The notes under the pieces were generated by a model. The model was given only the letters and a program-made list of their open reading frames with translations. It ran no database searches and was not told the DNA's origin. A stretch of DNA of 50,475 bases from NCBI GenBank assembly GCA_015499995.1, contig JADNRV010000342.1, positions 1 to 50,475 of the forward strand, in the 5' to 3' direction. Within the stretch, counting starts at the first letter, position 1. Every line of letters starts with the position of its first letter. The position numbers were made by a program, and so were the translations under genes. The stretch is from Flammula alnicola (taxonomy: Eukaryota; Basidiomycota; Agaricomycetes; Agaricales; Strophariaceae). Shown piece by piece: positions 1-11,215 of the stretch.

Positions 1-456
1 TCAACTCAAGTATAACTATTAGCATTGACAGGACCTCACCGAGCTCGGCTTCTGATGCCTCCTCTTCCTCTTCGATCACCTGCACCTCGTCTTCACTGTC
101 CTCGTCATCATCAACATCAACAACACTCGGTTGACGGGATGAATCTTTGGAAGCAACAGGTGTGCTATCGCTTGTCGAGGGAGTCTAGAAAGCGAAGAAT
201 TAATATTATTTTCATTCACAGTTAAAAGATCTACTTTATTCGTAGGCGTGTTCTTGGCGGTTGTCAGCCCCGCGACTTCTTTTGGCTTAGCGGCCGTAGC
301 GGTCTTAGTTGGTGCTTTTTTTGATGATGCCTTCTTTGCCGGATTTGTTTTCTTCTTCTTGGGTGATAGGAGATCCTTCAGAGTGTCAATTGCCTTGCGT
401 TTGAACGAAATAATTGGCTTGCGACCTGAGCACGTAGTCTCGCCGTTGTCAGCCAT
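1..456 (-). CDS. Unrecognised basic/acidic protein, 5' part only
   Basis: I do not recognise the family. The ATG at 456 opens a 74-codon exon ending at 235. A 50-nt intron (234-185, GTAGAT...TTTCTAG) joins it in phase 0 to a second exon that stays open to about position 40, where a GTGAGGTCC donor begins another intron leaving the window. The first exon is lysine-rich, with a KKKK cluster that may be a nuclear localisation signal. The second is serine-rich and then strongly acidic (runs of D and E). The change of frame at the intron is supported because it swaps an unstructured tail for a long acidic stretch. A nuclear protein or a transposon-associated protein are both possible; neither is shown. 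Confidence 0.5.
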
Positions 457-564
457 ATCAGAGAGATTAACAATTTTCCGTCCCACTGTTATCTAATCTG
501 AATGAATGGGTGGCTTGGTACTGCACAGCCTTTGTTTACATAAGATTTTAAGCTGTTTAGTTGC

Positions 565-676
565 CGGGGGTATGCACGGGTTGCGGGTAGGCTAATGTCT
601 ACCCGTACCCTACCCATACCTACCCGTACCCGCTACCCGTACGGGTTTGCTCAACCCGTGCAGAACCCTAATGACA
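565..676. repeat. Short inverted-repeat element rich in GGGTA/TACCC
   Basis: The block begins GGTATGCACGGGTTGCGGG and ends CAACCCGTGCAGAACCCT, so its ends are imperfect inverted repeats around a tract of TACCC and ACCCGTA repeats. I found no clear target-site duplication. Its ends and composition recall the hAT-type MITE at 27833-28254, and a degraded relative is the likeliest reading. Confidence 0.45.
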
Positions 677-1660
677 ACGTTCAATTTTGACGAGTTCGGA
701 GTTGTCTGTGTTGTTTGAACCTCCCCTAAACTTCACGTGCTGCAAGGTTCAAAATGTTCCCATCACTTTCAAGTCGTCAGCGCACCTTCTTTCCTTCCCT
801 CCATCATTGCAATTCTCCTGGTCATTCCTCACTGCCGTCTTTCCCCCTCCTCTGCTGCCTCCACGGTAAGTAATTCCTGCATCATCTCCACCCAACTGAA
901 CGCTCCTTGCTTTCCTCCGGTCCTGGTCTTTCTGAAGGCTGATGGTAAGGTTGTTCTTTTTTTTTGGTGGCAGGGTCTCATGTTCGTTTAAGCACAGAGC
1001 ACCTCCTTTGTGGACAGATGGCAGAGGATTGAGTATTGGGTGACGACGTGGATAGTGGGAGAAGGGTTTTCAGCCTCGAACCATGGGTAAGTCATATACT
1101 TTTCCCATTTCATTTGATTGATTGCTGTATTGACAAATGGATTACTGGGACCAGGACTGATTGCATTCAGTGGAGCCACATATCGTGACATGTACATTCT
1201 TCCAAGCCATGCATTTGATGCAAGAAGACACCCAGACTGAGAGTGATAGCAAGACGGGGTTTCCTTAGCGATTAGATAGTTTTTTTTATACATAGCTAGT
1301 ATATTTTCTCTTGAATGTTATTTTCTGTGCTCTTTTTCTGATTCCTGTATGGTCCTGTGATCCTGTGTGGTACCGCTAACGGAATGTGTCCAAGGCCCTA
1401 TTTAGAATACAGATCAATATATAGTCTACATTGTCTATGGTGCTATGGGCCTCTGTAAGCTACATTGTAGTTGTGCAATGCTACTCGGAAAAACATAGAC
1501 AAATATAGTAGTCCAGGCAAACTACATTGCACTATATTTTAGGGGGATGTCAACCGCGCTACAGTCGCTACATACCCAACATTGTACGACATATACTTCA
1601 GGTTTTTTCCTGATGATGGGCGCTTGCACGAGCACTCACACAGCATGCGACAACTTACGT
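677..1660. other. Intergenic, no gene recognised
   Basis: The stretch holds a pyrimidine-rich tract (about 780-960), including a run of about nine T, and AT-rich sequence with repeated TACATTG words (1420-1540). Short open frames exist but none has splice signals, motifs or protein-like composition I can support. Confidence 0.5.
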
Positions 1661-1679
1661 TTGTACTCACTTCACACTA

Positions 1680-1845
1680 ATCTGAGCCACTCACCCTCAT
1701 TCACCCTCACCAACCTTCACTCACTCACACGCACTTGCATGTACTTGTACGCACTCACACACACACTTGTATGCACTCACCCTAACATGCACGCACTCGC
1801 CCTAACATGCACGCACTCGCCCTAACTTGCATGCACTTGCATGCA
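1680..1845. repeat. CACTCAC / CATGCACGCACTCGCCCTAA tandem repeat tract
   Basis: The sequence consists of CACTCAC-type words. From about 1788 it includes nearly identical 20-bp units (CCTAACATGCACGCACTCGC) repeated two to three times. It contains CCCTAA words but they are spaced by other sequence, so it is not a telomeric array. Confidence 0.65.
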
Positions 1846-2700
1846 CATATACCACTTGGTTGTGATTTGCACAAGCTTACTTGAGCCAGCGTGTTGCATG
1901 AGTTACTAGAAGTTAGTCTAAGTGAGGGGCAAGTTGCAAGTTAGATTGTCGTCAGCATGGGAATAAGTTGAATATTCATCCCCTGCACCGGCATCTCGGC
2001 CACTGCAGGCTGCAAGTTAGCAAGTTGACCCGGAAAAGTAACTTTATCGACAGTCCGTTTCAGTGATCTCCTTGAATTTTGTTTCCAAGAACACCCCAAT
2101 GTCAGTGTCAGAGGGGTAAGTTTCGTCAAGGGAAAGGAAGGTTGTCTGCAAGCTCAAGTCTCCAGAAAACTCTTCCTCAATGGCTTTTTCAGGCCGACTG
2201 GCCACCAAGAAACAAAGTGGGAATTTAAGGTCATTGACAGCGGACAAAAGGAGACGAAGAATACGACACTGGGCTGAAGGTGTGCCACATTCATCGAGGC
2301 CATCGAGGATGATAAATCGGGGATGAGACGCGAACGAGATATCTTCCTTCAAGACCGCCTTGTTTAAAGGCTTGATAATCAGCTCCTCAAGCTGCTTCTC
2401 GAGTGGTCGAGAAAGGAGCAGAGAATCTTCTTCGATTGCCTTTTCGACCAGAGGACATATCTCGGGGATTACTTGGACCAACTGGTGGGCTAGGGTGATA
2501 ATCACACGGGTTTCATCATTACGACCGCGGGCAGTCTGAAACCAGAAGAAACTCGCTGCGAGGAATTGTTTCGCTGAGCATAAATCTGCAATGCTTTGCG
2601 CAATCACTGACTTCCCTGCTCCCGCTCGACCGTACATCCACATTATCTTTGAATCAGAACCCGACTGAAGCCAATCCATTATCTTCTTCAAAACGAGGTC

Positions 2701-4514
2701 TATGGCTGTCCAAGTGGGGAATAAATCCCCCTGAGATATATTTTCTAGATTAGTGTGTGCGTAAATATATTGAGTGTGCGCGAAAACATTTAGTGTGCGC
2801 GGAAATATACTTAGAGTGTGCAGAAATACACTTAGAGTGCGCGAAAATATACTTAGAGTGCGTGAAAATACATCTAGTGTGCCTGAGAATATATTGCATG
2901 TCCCGTAAACACTTTCACGCCCCGCGAATATTTTACAGCTGGCCCCAGAGATTCTTAGGTCATCCGCGGAGAAATATTCAGTGCGCGAAAATAATTTCAC
3001 AGCCCCGAAAAAACTTCTTGACTGCCCGAGAACTTTGTTGGTGCGCGCATTTATTGTCTTTTCCGCGCATTTACTGACTTTCAGCCATGCCGGGATGCCG
3101 TGATTATGTAAATGATCCAGTAACGGCACAGCATACGAGACAGCAAGCGGAGTTTGAAACCTATGATTCACGTTGCACTTTCAGCTACACACTGTTGGTT
3201 TCCAACCACCACGACCTTCCCCTCCTCTGCATCGCCCTTCTTGCAGACGACATGAGCTCATGTGAGGCTTGTGTCATGCTGGGCTCTCATGTGAGGGGCT
3301 TTAGCAGCAAGACAGGGTTGGCAGGCAATGCAAGCCTATGTGAAGCTTGTGTCGTGCTGGAGCCCTCTTGTGAGGGGCTCCGGCTGCCACCACCTCCTCA
3401 TCACCCACTGTCACCCACCAGCTGCCGTCGTCATCCATAGCTCCCCTCACGGTGAACTCACAGAGCCAACAAGGCCCCATGAAAACCCATGCCAGCGAGC
3501 CATGAGGGCTGGTCACCCCCGTTTCACATCATCAGCAAGCCAGCTATGGAATCCGATGATGCCAGCAAGGAAGTGCGCCAAGAGGAAGAGGGAGCCGACG
3601 AATGGCACCACACATGTGGCCATCTCCCCATACCTCGCTGCTAACCCTTGCCACCCCCGTTTCTGCAGATGTAGACACCATGACCACAGTATGAACACCA
3701 CTCAATGAGCGCCTGCAGCTCATAGTATTTACTTTGCATCCTGGGTGTAGTACTAGATATTTTTCAATATAATTATTTGACTATTGCTGTAATTTCTATG
3801 AAGGTTTCCTTCAGAATCTAGGTGTGAAATGGTTATCAAGTTAAAGTGATTTAACATGCATCTGCCTTGTCTCGGATTTTAGCTATCACGGCTATAGTAG
3901 TGAGCTGTGAACTCCTCGTCGATACAAAGTTCTTCTCTGAACTTCATTTAATCTAAATTCTATTTTATTTCAAATAAATGTATTCAGCAATTAATGTTGC
4001 TTTCAGGTCTACCAAGCGCGGGGTACCAACTGGCGCTCTAGTGGGCGCTTACCACGCCAGACACTGATATTTTAAACTCCGCCTTCAGTCTCAGCTGCCT
4101 CAGCTAGTGCCGACATTGCCAACAACGGATCATTTACCTAATCACGGCATCCCGGCATAGCTGAAAGTCAAAAAATTCACGGGGAAGACATAATAAATGC
4201 GCGCACCAACAAAGTTTTCGGGGAGTCAATAAATTTTTTCGGGGCTCTGAAATTATTTTCGCGCACTGAATATTTCTCCGCGGATGACTTAAGAATTTCT
4301 GGGGCAGCTGTAAAATATTCGCGGGGTGTGAAAATGTTTACGGGACATGCAATATATTCTCGTGCACACTAGAAGTGTTTTCGCGCACTCTAAGTATATT
4401 TTCGCACACTCTAAGTATGTTTTCGGGCACACTAAATGTTTTCGGGCACACTAAATATATTTACTCATTGAAAATATATCTCGGGGGGATTTATTCCCCA
4501 CTTGGACAGCCATA
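2701..4514. mobile_element. 1.8-kb fold-back DNA element inside the NACHT pseudogene
   Basis: The element starts TATGGCTGTCCAAGTGGGG and ends with the exact reverse complement. GAGGTC flanks it on both sides (2695-2700 and 4515-4520) and is present once in the uninterrupted paralogue, so the duplication is up to 6 bp; if the outermost bases belong to the element it would be 4 bp. The two arms (about 2701-3118 and 4128-4514) are roughly 400-bp inverted repeats packed with a 21-bp degenerate unit. The 1-kb centre has no recognisable transposase. It is therefore non-autonomous. The superfamily is not settled by ends or duplication length. Confidence 0.88.
2754..2905. repeat. About seven 21-bp repeats in the fold-back arm
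   Basis: Units of the form GAGTGCGCGAAAATATACTTA follow one another with substitutions. The mirror-image series lies at about 4335-4465 in the opposite arm. Such subterminal repeats are commonly transposase-binding sites; that role is inferred. Confidence 0.75.
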
Positions 4515-5060
4515 GAGGTCGCGAGTGCCTGCAAGACATCTAGGAGGATCGCGTCGTTCGTCGGAGTTGTGCGATGCGCCAAGACTTGCACTTCTTCTGA
4601 GCACATCTATTTGTAGAAGAGGTTAGATCCAATATGTATTTGCATTCATGGGTGTCTATGTTGGATATCGTTACTCGCCGTAAGGTGTAGACTGATCATC
4701 TGGGTTAAACCATTGCCCGAAGTCGCGCTCAAAATCGAGATCTCCATCGGGACGAAAAAGAGTACTATAGTCGAACATATCATCCAACGCCCTCTTTCCT
4801 GTGATGGCTTGGGGGAAGCCATCAGAGATGGGGGTGGACAGGCCATTCCCCCAATCCTGCGAACTCGTATGCATCCCGTGCGCACGCCTATATGGAGAAT
4901 GACTTCAGCTTTGGAGGTAGTATATGCAAATTACATATCAATGCTCACGAGCAGGCATAGGGTCCATAATATCGGGGTTCAGCCACCGGCTACTACCGCT
5001 GGTGGTAGAAGGCCCTGCCGTTGCTTCGCCTCTCAAGGTAAGATCGTGGACGTAGAGGCC

Positions 5061-5156
5061 ATTGTTGGACGTCCTCGAGCTACCGTTGTAGGACCTCCTT
5101 GAGCTACCGTTGTAGGACTTCCTTGAGCTACCGTTGTAGGACATCCTCGTACTACC
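5061..5156. repeat. Four 24-bp tandem repeats in NACHT pseudogene exon 1
   Basis: Four consecutive 24-bp units of the form GTTGTAGGACNTCCTTGAGC plus TACC encode repeated SYNGSSR-type octapeptides. The paralogue at 41731 has a single unit, so this is an expansion specific to the left copy. Confidence 0.85.
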
Positions 5157-6454
5157 GTGCTGCAGTGTCCCGGGGTAGACGCAAGTCGAAGAAGGAAGCA
5201 AGAGACAACACGATGAGATTGCTCAATGAGCTGGGATGCTGACTAAGCATCTGAAGACAAGCACTGCCATTGCACTGCAGTGCCAAAGCATGCTGTGCGC
5301 GACTCGCGTGAATAAGTCTGTTTATTCGCTTGAATTTACCGTGGATTTAACACGGCTGTCAGCCGCGCTAAATTTGAGATGCGCGATCTGACAGCGTGAC
5401 ACAGGGTCGTGCCAAGGGTTGTACGCACCTAAAGAGGTACAGGTTAACGTTCATCACTAAGTCTGGGTGTCCCCGGAGTTGTTATCACACGCAATAGGAC
5501 TCCAGGACTCCCTCCATAGAATATGTACTAGAATATGTAGAAATGAGATGCTAGAAATGAGGCCGCAGGCTGAGAAATTTTAGAAAAAATCTATTGCTTT
5601 GTATAGTAAGCTAACAAAAAAAAGTAAGGGAGCAAAAATGGAATGTAGCCGCGCAGCGAGAAAAAATAGTGCAATGCCATCCACAGGAAGGTGATTGCAT
5701 AATAGTGTCAGAGGAGGGGGCACGCCGGTTCGCGACCAGGGTCCGAACAGGGTGGGTCCGAACCAAATTTATCAATCCAGTACGTACAACGCAAAATCCA
5801 GACGCCGCAGGCAGCGAGCTGGCTTTTCCGAGTCTCCGTTCCGTGTTCCGCCAGCCCAATTTAAGAGTTGAACCAGCCCAATTTAAAGAATTTAAGCAAT
5901 TTAAGCTTAACTCCCACTTAATCTTAAATTTGGGCTCGGAATCCTTGTAGCGCTCACAATTTGCCCTCGGAGGCTTCATATTCAAAAATTTAAGCTTGAA
6001 TTACATATAACCTACTGCTACTATTTTGCGTGAGGGAGGGGGGAGGGGATGGCAGGTGCTCAGGTGCTCTCCTCGAGGGCAGACGGCTCGGAGAGCAAGC
6101 TCCGAGCAGGAGCAGCAGGCGCGCAAGTGCGCAGCGCGCGTGCCTGCCAAAACGGTAAAACTCCTGTGGGTTACGCAACCACCGAACACGTGCGAACACG
6201 CGTTCCTCGAACGGGGTTTTCCGAGCCGTGAACGAGAGTTCCCAGGCCTCGAACGGGGAAAAACCCGCCGGGCAAGGGCCAAATGCATGGCGGGGTCGGT
6301 CACATCACGTGCATGGCCATCACCGATCAATGCGATCAACGGCATGACCTCACGGCATACCACGGCATACCATAACAGGCAAGGGCCCTGACCCAGGCCC
6401 TTAAATTTACGCAGATAAGTCTCGATGATCTTGGGGATTCTTCCACATGTTTAT
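5157..6454. other. Intergenic, no gene recognised
   Basis: The part next to the pseudogene (to about 5260) matches the upstream region of the intact NACHT gene (41600-41730), so the duplication includes promoter sequence. Beyond that I see only short AT-rich inverted words (CAGCCCAATTTAA near 5855-5885 against TTAAATTTGGGCT near 5920) and a GC-rich tract at 6050-6400. I can support no gene or RNA. Confidence 0.5.
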
Positions 6455-7330
6455 CAGGCTCCTAGAACCAGCACGCTCGTATCACTCGCAACTTCATCCT
6501 AATAGGTAGTAGGGACTTTTTATCTAATCTTATCAAAATTATCTTATCATATCATCTAAGGTGGGTTGCGAGTGATAGAGCGGCTGGCAAACTTTGGATT
6601 CGGTGATCTCGGTAACCAGGCACAAGTCCCTTCAGGTTGTCACGCTTTCCGGATTGCTCTTGCTTTGCCCTCTCATTCTTGCAACATTCACTCATATTAA
6701 CTTAAACTATCAGCTATGAAATTGTCTTGCACATCAACTGTTTTGAAAGTTTGACACATATGAGTTTTCAAGGGATGACTTTGGGATTTTTGGATTTTGC
6801 CCAGTGTAGTTCCTTGCACTCCAACCTTGTTCTTCTCCTTCTCTCGCATCTTTGACCTGCCGAAAGAATGGTATAAATAATAAAGGAATAAAATTTATGA
6901 ACAGAAGTTGAAGAAACATATTCTTCTATGCCAGAGAGCGATGGGTATGCAAATTAGGGATAAATCCGCTTTTATTTAGTTTTGGGAGCAGAAAAATGCG
7001 GTTTGGGCTAATCAACATCTAATTTCTACAAATTAAATATCTTGATACTTAAAAACATGAAAGAGTTTATAAGAATGGGTATATTACAGGATGCCGCCGA
7101 CGAGAGGTTGTTGGGAGCGTGTGTGACTTGATGTGACTCGGGGATCACTTTTGGATCACCGAATCCAAAGTTTGCCAGCCGCTCTATCACTCGCAACCCA
7201 CCTTAGATGAATTTACTCTTGTTTACACTTTGATATGATAAGATAATTTTGATAAGATTAGATAAAAAGTCCCTACTATCTATTAGGATGAAGTTGCGAG
7301 TGATACGAGCGTGCTGGTTCTAGGAGCCTG
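6455..7330. mobile_element. 876-bp inverted-repeat element, Mutator-like by its 9-bp duplication
   Basis: CATGTTTAT occurs directly on both sides (6446-6454 and 7331-7339). The element begins CAGGCTCCTAGAACCAGCAC and ends with the reverse complement. The arms extend about 160 bp (6455-6613 against about 7151-7330), with a 25-bp indel between them. The middle has no convincing coding frame, so it is non-autonomous. A 9-bp duplication with long terminal repeats fits Mutator-like elements best; this is inference from structure. Confidence 0.88.
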
Positions 7331-7339
7331 CATGTTTAT

Positions 7340-7772
7340 ATGTACATCCTGCTGTTTTGTTTCTTTGGGTCCGAGAGGCTTTCAACAGGAAGAGCAGCGA
7401 TAATCGAGCCGGGTGCATACGAAAGTCACATTGTTGTCAAATTGCCGATAAATAAAATACACCAGTACAGAATTCGAACGCGTACAGCTACCAAGTACAT
7501 ACACAAAGAGTCGAGTCCTTCACGACCACCCACAGTACCCAGCCTAAACTACAATCGGAGGGCGGAAAGAAAGAAAGAAAGAAAGAAAAAGAGAGAGAGA
7601 AATGGGAAGACCTAGTTATACATATCGTACATACACACATACTTTCTTTCACGCATATTGTTTGACTGCAGTGCACTCTACCACCCTTCTCGTGCCAACA
7701 GCTCGACACTGGGATCGACGCATCCCATCGTCATGATAAAGTAACGGAGAAATGGAGGAATGGCTCTGGCGC
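7340..7772. other. 3' flank of the FHA gene, no gene recognised
   Basis: The stretch holds a GAAA/GAGA simple repeat (about 7565-7605) and probable 3' untranslated sequence of the minus-strand FHA gene ending at 7773. No independent gene is visible. Confidence 0.45.
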
Positions 7773-10700
7773 CTAGCTAAAAGCCAACGCCGTCCAAGTG
7801 ACGACCGCGCCCACCGTCACGGCCGTCGCAGTCCGGGCGACGACCGAGGCGAGCCGCCTTGCGCGCTTGCGCGGTGGGGCTCTATCTGCGTCCGCATCTG
7901 CGGCTGCACCGTGTCGGCGTGCCGCTCTACCTGTGATTGCACCCCTATCCCGTGCGACAGTGGTCGTAGGCTCGGGCGCGGGCAAGTCCAATTTGAGCGT
8001 GCAGAGCACGTCGTCGGTCATCACCGCGTCTCTATCCTGGTCGTTATCACGCGCAACGACGGCCACATCCGCAGCGTTCTCGTTCTCGTCAATATCATCG
8101 CGCTTCCGCTTCAACGACGGCAGAACGGGGGTGGGAAGCCCGGTATGGGTCTGCGCAGGAGCGGCATCATAGGCGCAGGTGAAATGTCGTTCACTCAAAG
8201 CCTGAGAGGAGGAGATACGTACCTGGTTTGAGGTGGCATTGGCGTTCGAGGTCGAAGAGGACGAGGACGACGAGGGAGAAGCAACAGCAGCAGCAGCCTC
8301 AGCCTCAGCCTCAGCACGGAGCGCCCTGATCGCCCTAACCTCCTCTTCCACCTGCCTCTCCGTCGTCTCTCTGAGCGCTCTCATCTCTATATCGCCAAAA
8401 CACATCAGTAAACCAAACCACCCGCTGTAAAAGAAAAACGGACCTTCGACAAGCGCACGCAGCGCACTCACACTCTCCTCCCTCTCCCTCTCCCTCTCCG
8501 CCTCCTTCTCCCTAACCCGCTCCTCCTGCGCCACCGCCTCCCTACACCTCTCCCCAAACCTCTTCGTCTCGTCCGGTATCTTCTCCCGCAAATCGACCAT
8601 CCCCTCAGCCCCATCAACCTTCGCCTCTACAGGCCAAACTGCCCCTTCTCCAGCTCCAGCCCCCACATCATCCCATTTCCAATCCCCCCGCCCCCCACGC
8701 CCCCCAAGCCTTCCCCGCCTCTCCTCCTCCAGCTCCTCCAGCTCCTCCAAACGCATCTCCACCTCATCCACACCCGCCACCCTCTCATCCACGCCCTCAA
8801 GCCGCTCATACACCCCCGCCATCCTCTCATCCACGCCCTCGAGCCTCTCCTCGACCCCCGCGAGCCGCGCGTCCAGAGCACCCTCGGGCCTCTCCTCGAC
8901 CCCCGCGAGCCGCGCGTCCAGAGCACCCTCGAGCCTCTCCTCGACCCCCGCGAGCCGCGCGTCCAGAGCGACGAGCCGCGCCTCGACGACGCCCACGTTC
9001 GCGTTGAACCGCGCCTTGTACTTGCGCCTGTGCGCGTGCAGCGTGCTGACGGCGTGCGCGAGGCGGGCGAGCGCTGAGGGGTCGTTGTCGTTGTTGGTGT
9101 TGGGGATGTCGTTGGGGATGTCGGTGGCGATGTCGTTGGCGATGTCGGTGTGCGCGGGCGGGTGTTCTGGGGTTTCTGTCGAGCGAGCGTTGGCGTTGGC
9201 GGTGTCCTGTTCGTCGAAGTTGGAGTTGGAGTTGGAGTTGGAGTTGACAATGCCGCCCTCCTCGTCGTCCTCCTCCTCGACGTCGAAGTCGAAGTCCGCG
9301 TCCATGTCGTCTGCATCCACATACTCAGGCATCCCAGACGACTCAGCGTCCGCAGATGCCCCTGCGAATGCTGCTGGAAGCGGGAGGAGCACATGACTGG
9401 GAACACACGGCAACGGGGCTGCAAGTGGCCGTGTATCCTGTGTATCCGAAGGCGCGTCCAAGCCTGGAAGAGGCACTGGAGACGCGATAGGCACGGACGG
9501 CGGAGGAGGAGGTGGGATGGACAGCTGCCGCGAGACGACGAGCACTGGGGCCTCTAGGGCGGGGGGCGGCGAGGGGCTGGCAAGGTCCATGGGCGAGTTC
9601 GATCGTGAGCGGGACGTTGTTAGTCTTGACCTGGCGTGGGACGGAGAGCGCGAGGGCGAGCGCAAGCCAGACCTGGATCGCGACGTCGAGCGCGACGTCG
9701 AGCGCGACGTTGCCCTCGAGCCTGCCGTATGCCTGGTAGTATCATTGTCGTTGTCCTTTCCATCCTTATTCTCTTCGTCTTTATCCTCGTCATCGTCGAC
9801 CCATATCGCAGGCACGACCATGGAGTCCATATCCATGTCCTGCACTCTCTGCGCCCCCTCATCCGAAACACCGCCGGCAGCTTCAGCTTCAGCGTCACCC
9901 AAACTCGAACCAACAGCAGAGCCAGTGGCAGAGGCAGCACCGCCCAAGAAGAACGCCGACATCTGCGAGAGATGCGACATGGACGGCATGGACGGGAGGC
10001 GGCGGACAGACAACGGTAATGGTGGGGATTGACTTTGCGACTGACCCTGAGAATGAGACGGGGAAAGGTGACTCGGCCGTAACGGGATATGCTGGTACTG
10101 AGAGGACACCGGGGGCGGAGGTGGTGGTGACGTTGGGTAGAGGTACGCAGGAGGGTAAATAGAAGGCATACGAAGCACCACCTCAGCCAGCGGATGCTGT
10201 TGGTGTTGGGCATGAGGATGGGAAAGATCAGAGTGAGAGTGCGCATGCGGGATCAGGCTGCGGAGGGCGTTGATCAATGAGCCTTGCGCGGAGGACGGAG
10301 GTGGTGGTGCGGAGGGGCTCTGACTTGAGGGTGCGGGCGGCTGCGGAGCGGATGACGACGGCGGTGGGATCTCCTCGATGTCCGAGTATATGCCAGACGG
10401 AGACTCACAGGACTCGTCAGAAGACGACGAGGGTGAGGTGTGGATGCCGTATCGGCCCGATGAGGATTTGGGAGAGGAAGAGGAAGGCACGATGAGGGGC
10501 TTGAACGGGGATGTCGGAGTAGATCCAGTAGCATGCAAGAGCTCGATGCGGACAACGACAGGACGGACACATTCATCGCCCTTGCCCACGGACTTGCCAA
10601 AGGTGATGACGTCTCCGTCTGCGAGGAGCGTGGGCGTCTCGGGCTTGATCATCTTGCACAACCTGTCGCCTGGTTTGCGGATGTGCGTGCCGTGATGCGA

Positions 10701-11116
10701 GCCCAGATCAATCAGGTAGGCCTATAATGTGTGAGTCAATGCAGATGCAAAAGGTCAAGCAAGCTACATACATGCCCACTATCCGAGAACGCAATCTTCG
10801 CATGCTTCCTACTAACCACCGCACACCGAAACCTCGCCACACTCGCCTCATCATCCAATCTCCTATCCGTCTCAGACCCCGACCGCCGCCCGATGTGCAC
10901 CACACTAGTGTTCGCCCGTCGAAACAACATCCGATACCCATCGATCCCTCCCTGCTTCTCCACATGCAACGATACACCTACAGGAGGGGTCAGGTCAGAC
11001 GAGCGATGTGATGGATCTCGAATCTTACCCGTTACAGGGCGCTGCGCAGGGCGAGTGGCGGGCAGCACATCTGCCTGAGACATGGATGTGCCCAGGAAGA
11101 CGATCTCGTCGTCCAT
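7773..11116 (-). CDS. FHA-domain protein with coiled coil and C-terminal hydrophobic tail
   Basis: Exon 1 (11116-10772) and exon 2 (from 10721) are joined by a 50-nt intron lying inside the FHA domain. The core motifs are visible: IGRRSG, then AVVSRKHAKI, then LIDLGSHHGTHIR, the phosphothreonine-binding loops. Two further in-frame introns are likely in exon 2, 57 nt near 8390-8446 and 72 nt near 8160-8230. Removing them leaves about 1054 residues. After the FHA domain come long S/P-rich and S/R-rich low-complexity regions, an acidic block, a predicted coiled coil built from ARLAGVEERLEG repeats, a basic cluster (PPRKRARR) and a 17-residue hydrophobic C-terminus. FHA, coiled coil and tail anchor together resemble SLMAP/Far10-type STRIPAK subunits; this is architectural similarity only. 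Confidence 0.8.
8755..8975. repeat. 42-bp repeats encoding the coiled coil of the FHA protein
   Basis: Near-identical units (CTCCTCGACCCCCGCGAGCC then GCGCGTCCAGAGC and so on) repeat three times at 8848-8972 and continue more loosely to 8755. On the minus strand they encode ARLAGVEERLEG-like 14-residue blocks. Coiled-coil length may therefore vary between strains. Confidence 0.75.
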
Positions 11117-11215
11117 GCTGGGTTCAGACCTTAGTTGTGTTTAGTAGTATAGTATTGTGTCTGGGATGCGGTCGACAGGCTATGTAGGACAAAAGAGAGT
11201 CCTCGTTGCGTCACC

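Larger units (their letters stand above)
2044..5144 (-). pseudogene. NACHT-domain STAND NTPase, split by a transposon and 3' truncated
   Basis: This is a broken sister of the intact gene at 41731-44618. Exon 1 (5144-4949), exon 2 (4887-4679) and exon 3 (4616 onward) follow the same intron positions. Exon 3 is cut at 4515 by the element 2701-4514 and resumes at 2700 with the P-loop (GRAGAGKS) and Walker B (FIILDGLDECG). Other lesions are a 4-bp deletion near the start of exon 2 that shifts frame, a GT-to-GC change at the exon 2 donor, and loss of similarity beyond about 2057, which removes the second half of the protein. Exon 1 also carries extra 24-bp units. Fungal NACHT proteins are implicated in non-self recognition and cell death; this copy should be inactive. 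Confidence 0.88.

Noticed and set aside
1680..1845. Possible telomeric repeat because of CCCTAA words
   Set aside because: CCCTAA occurs only as part of a longer 20-bp unit with unrelated bases between; not a telomere array.
8627..9424. Second long minus-strand frame, arginine/serine/threonine-rich
   Set aside because: It is a shifted reading of the repeat-coded coiled coil and low-complexity regions of the FHA protein, which explains its simple composition.
9004..10032. Long plus-strand frames over the FHA gene
   Set aside because: They are antisense readings of GC-rich coding sequence; the minus strand has the FHA domain, introns and conserved duplicate.
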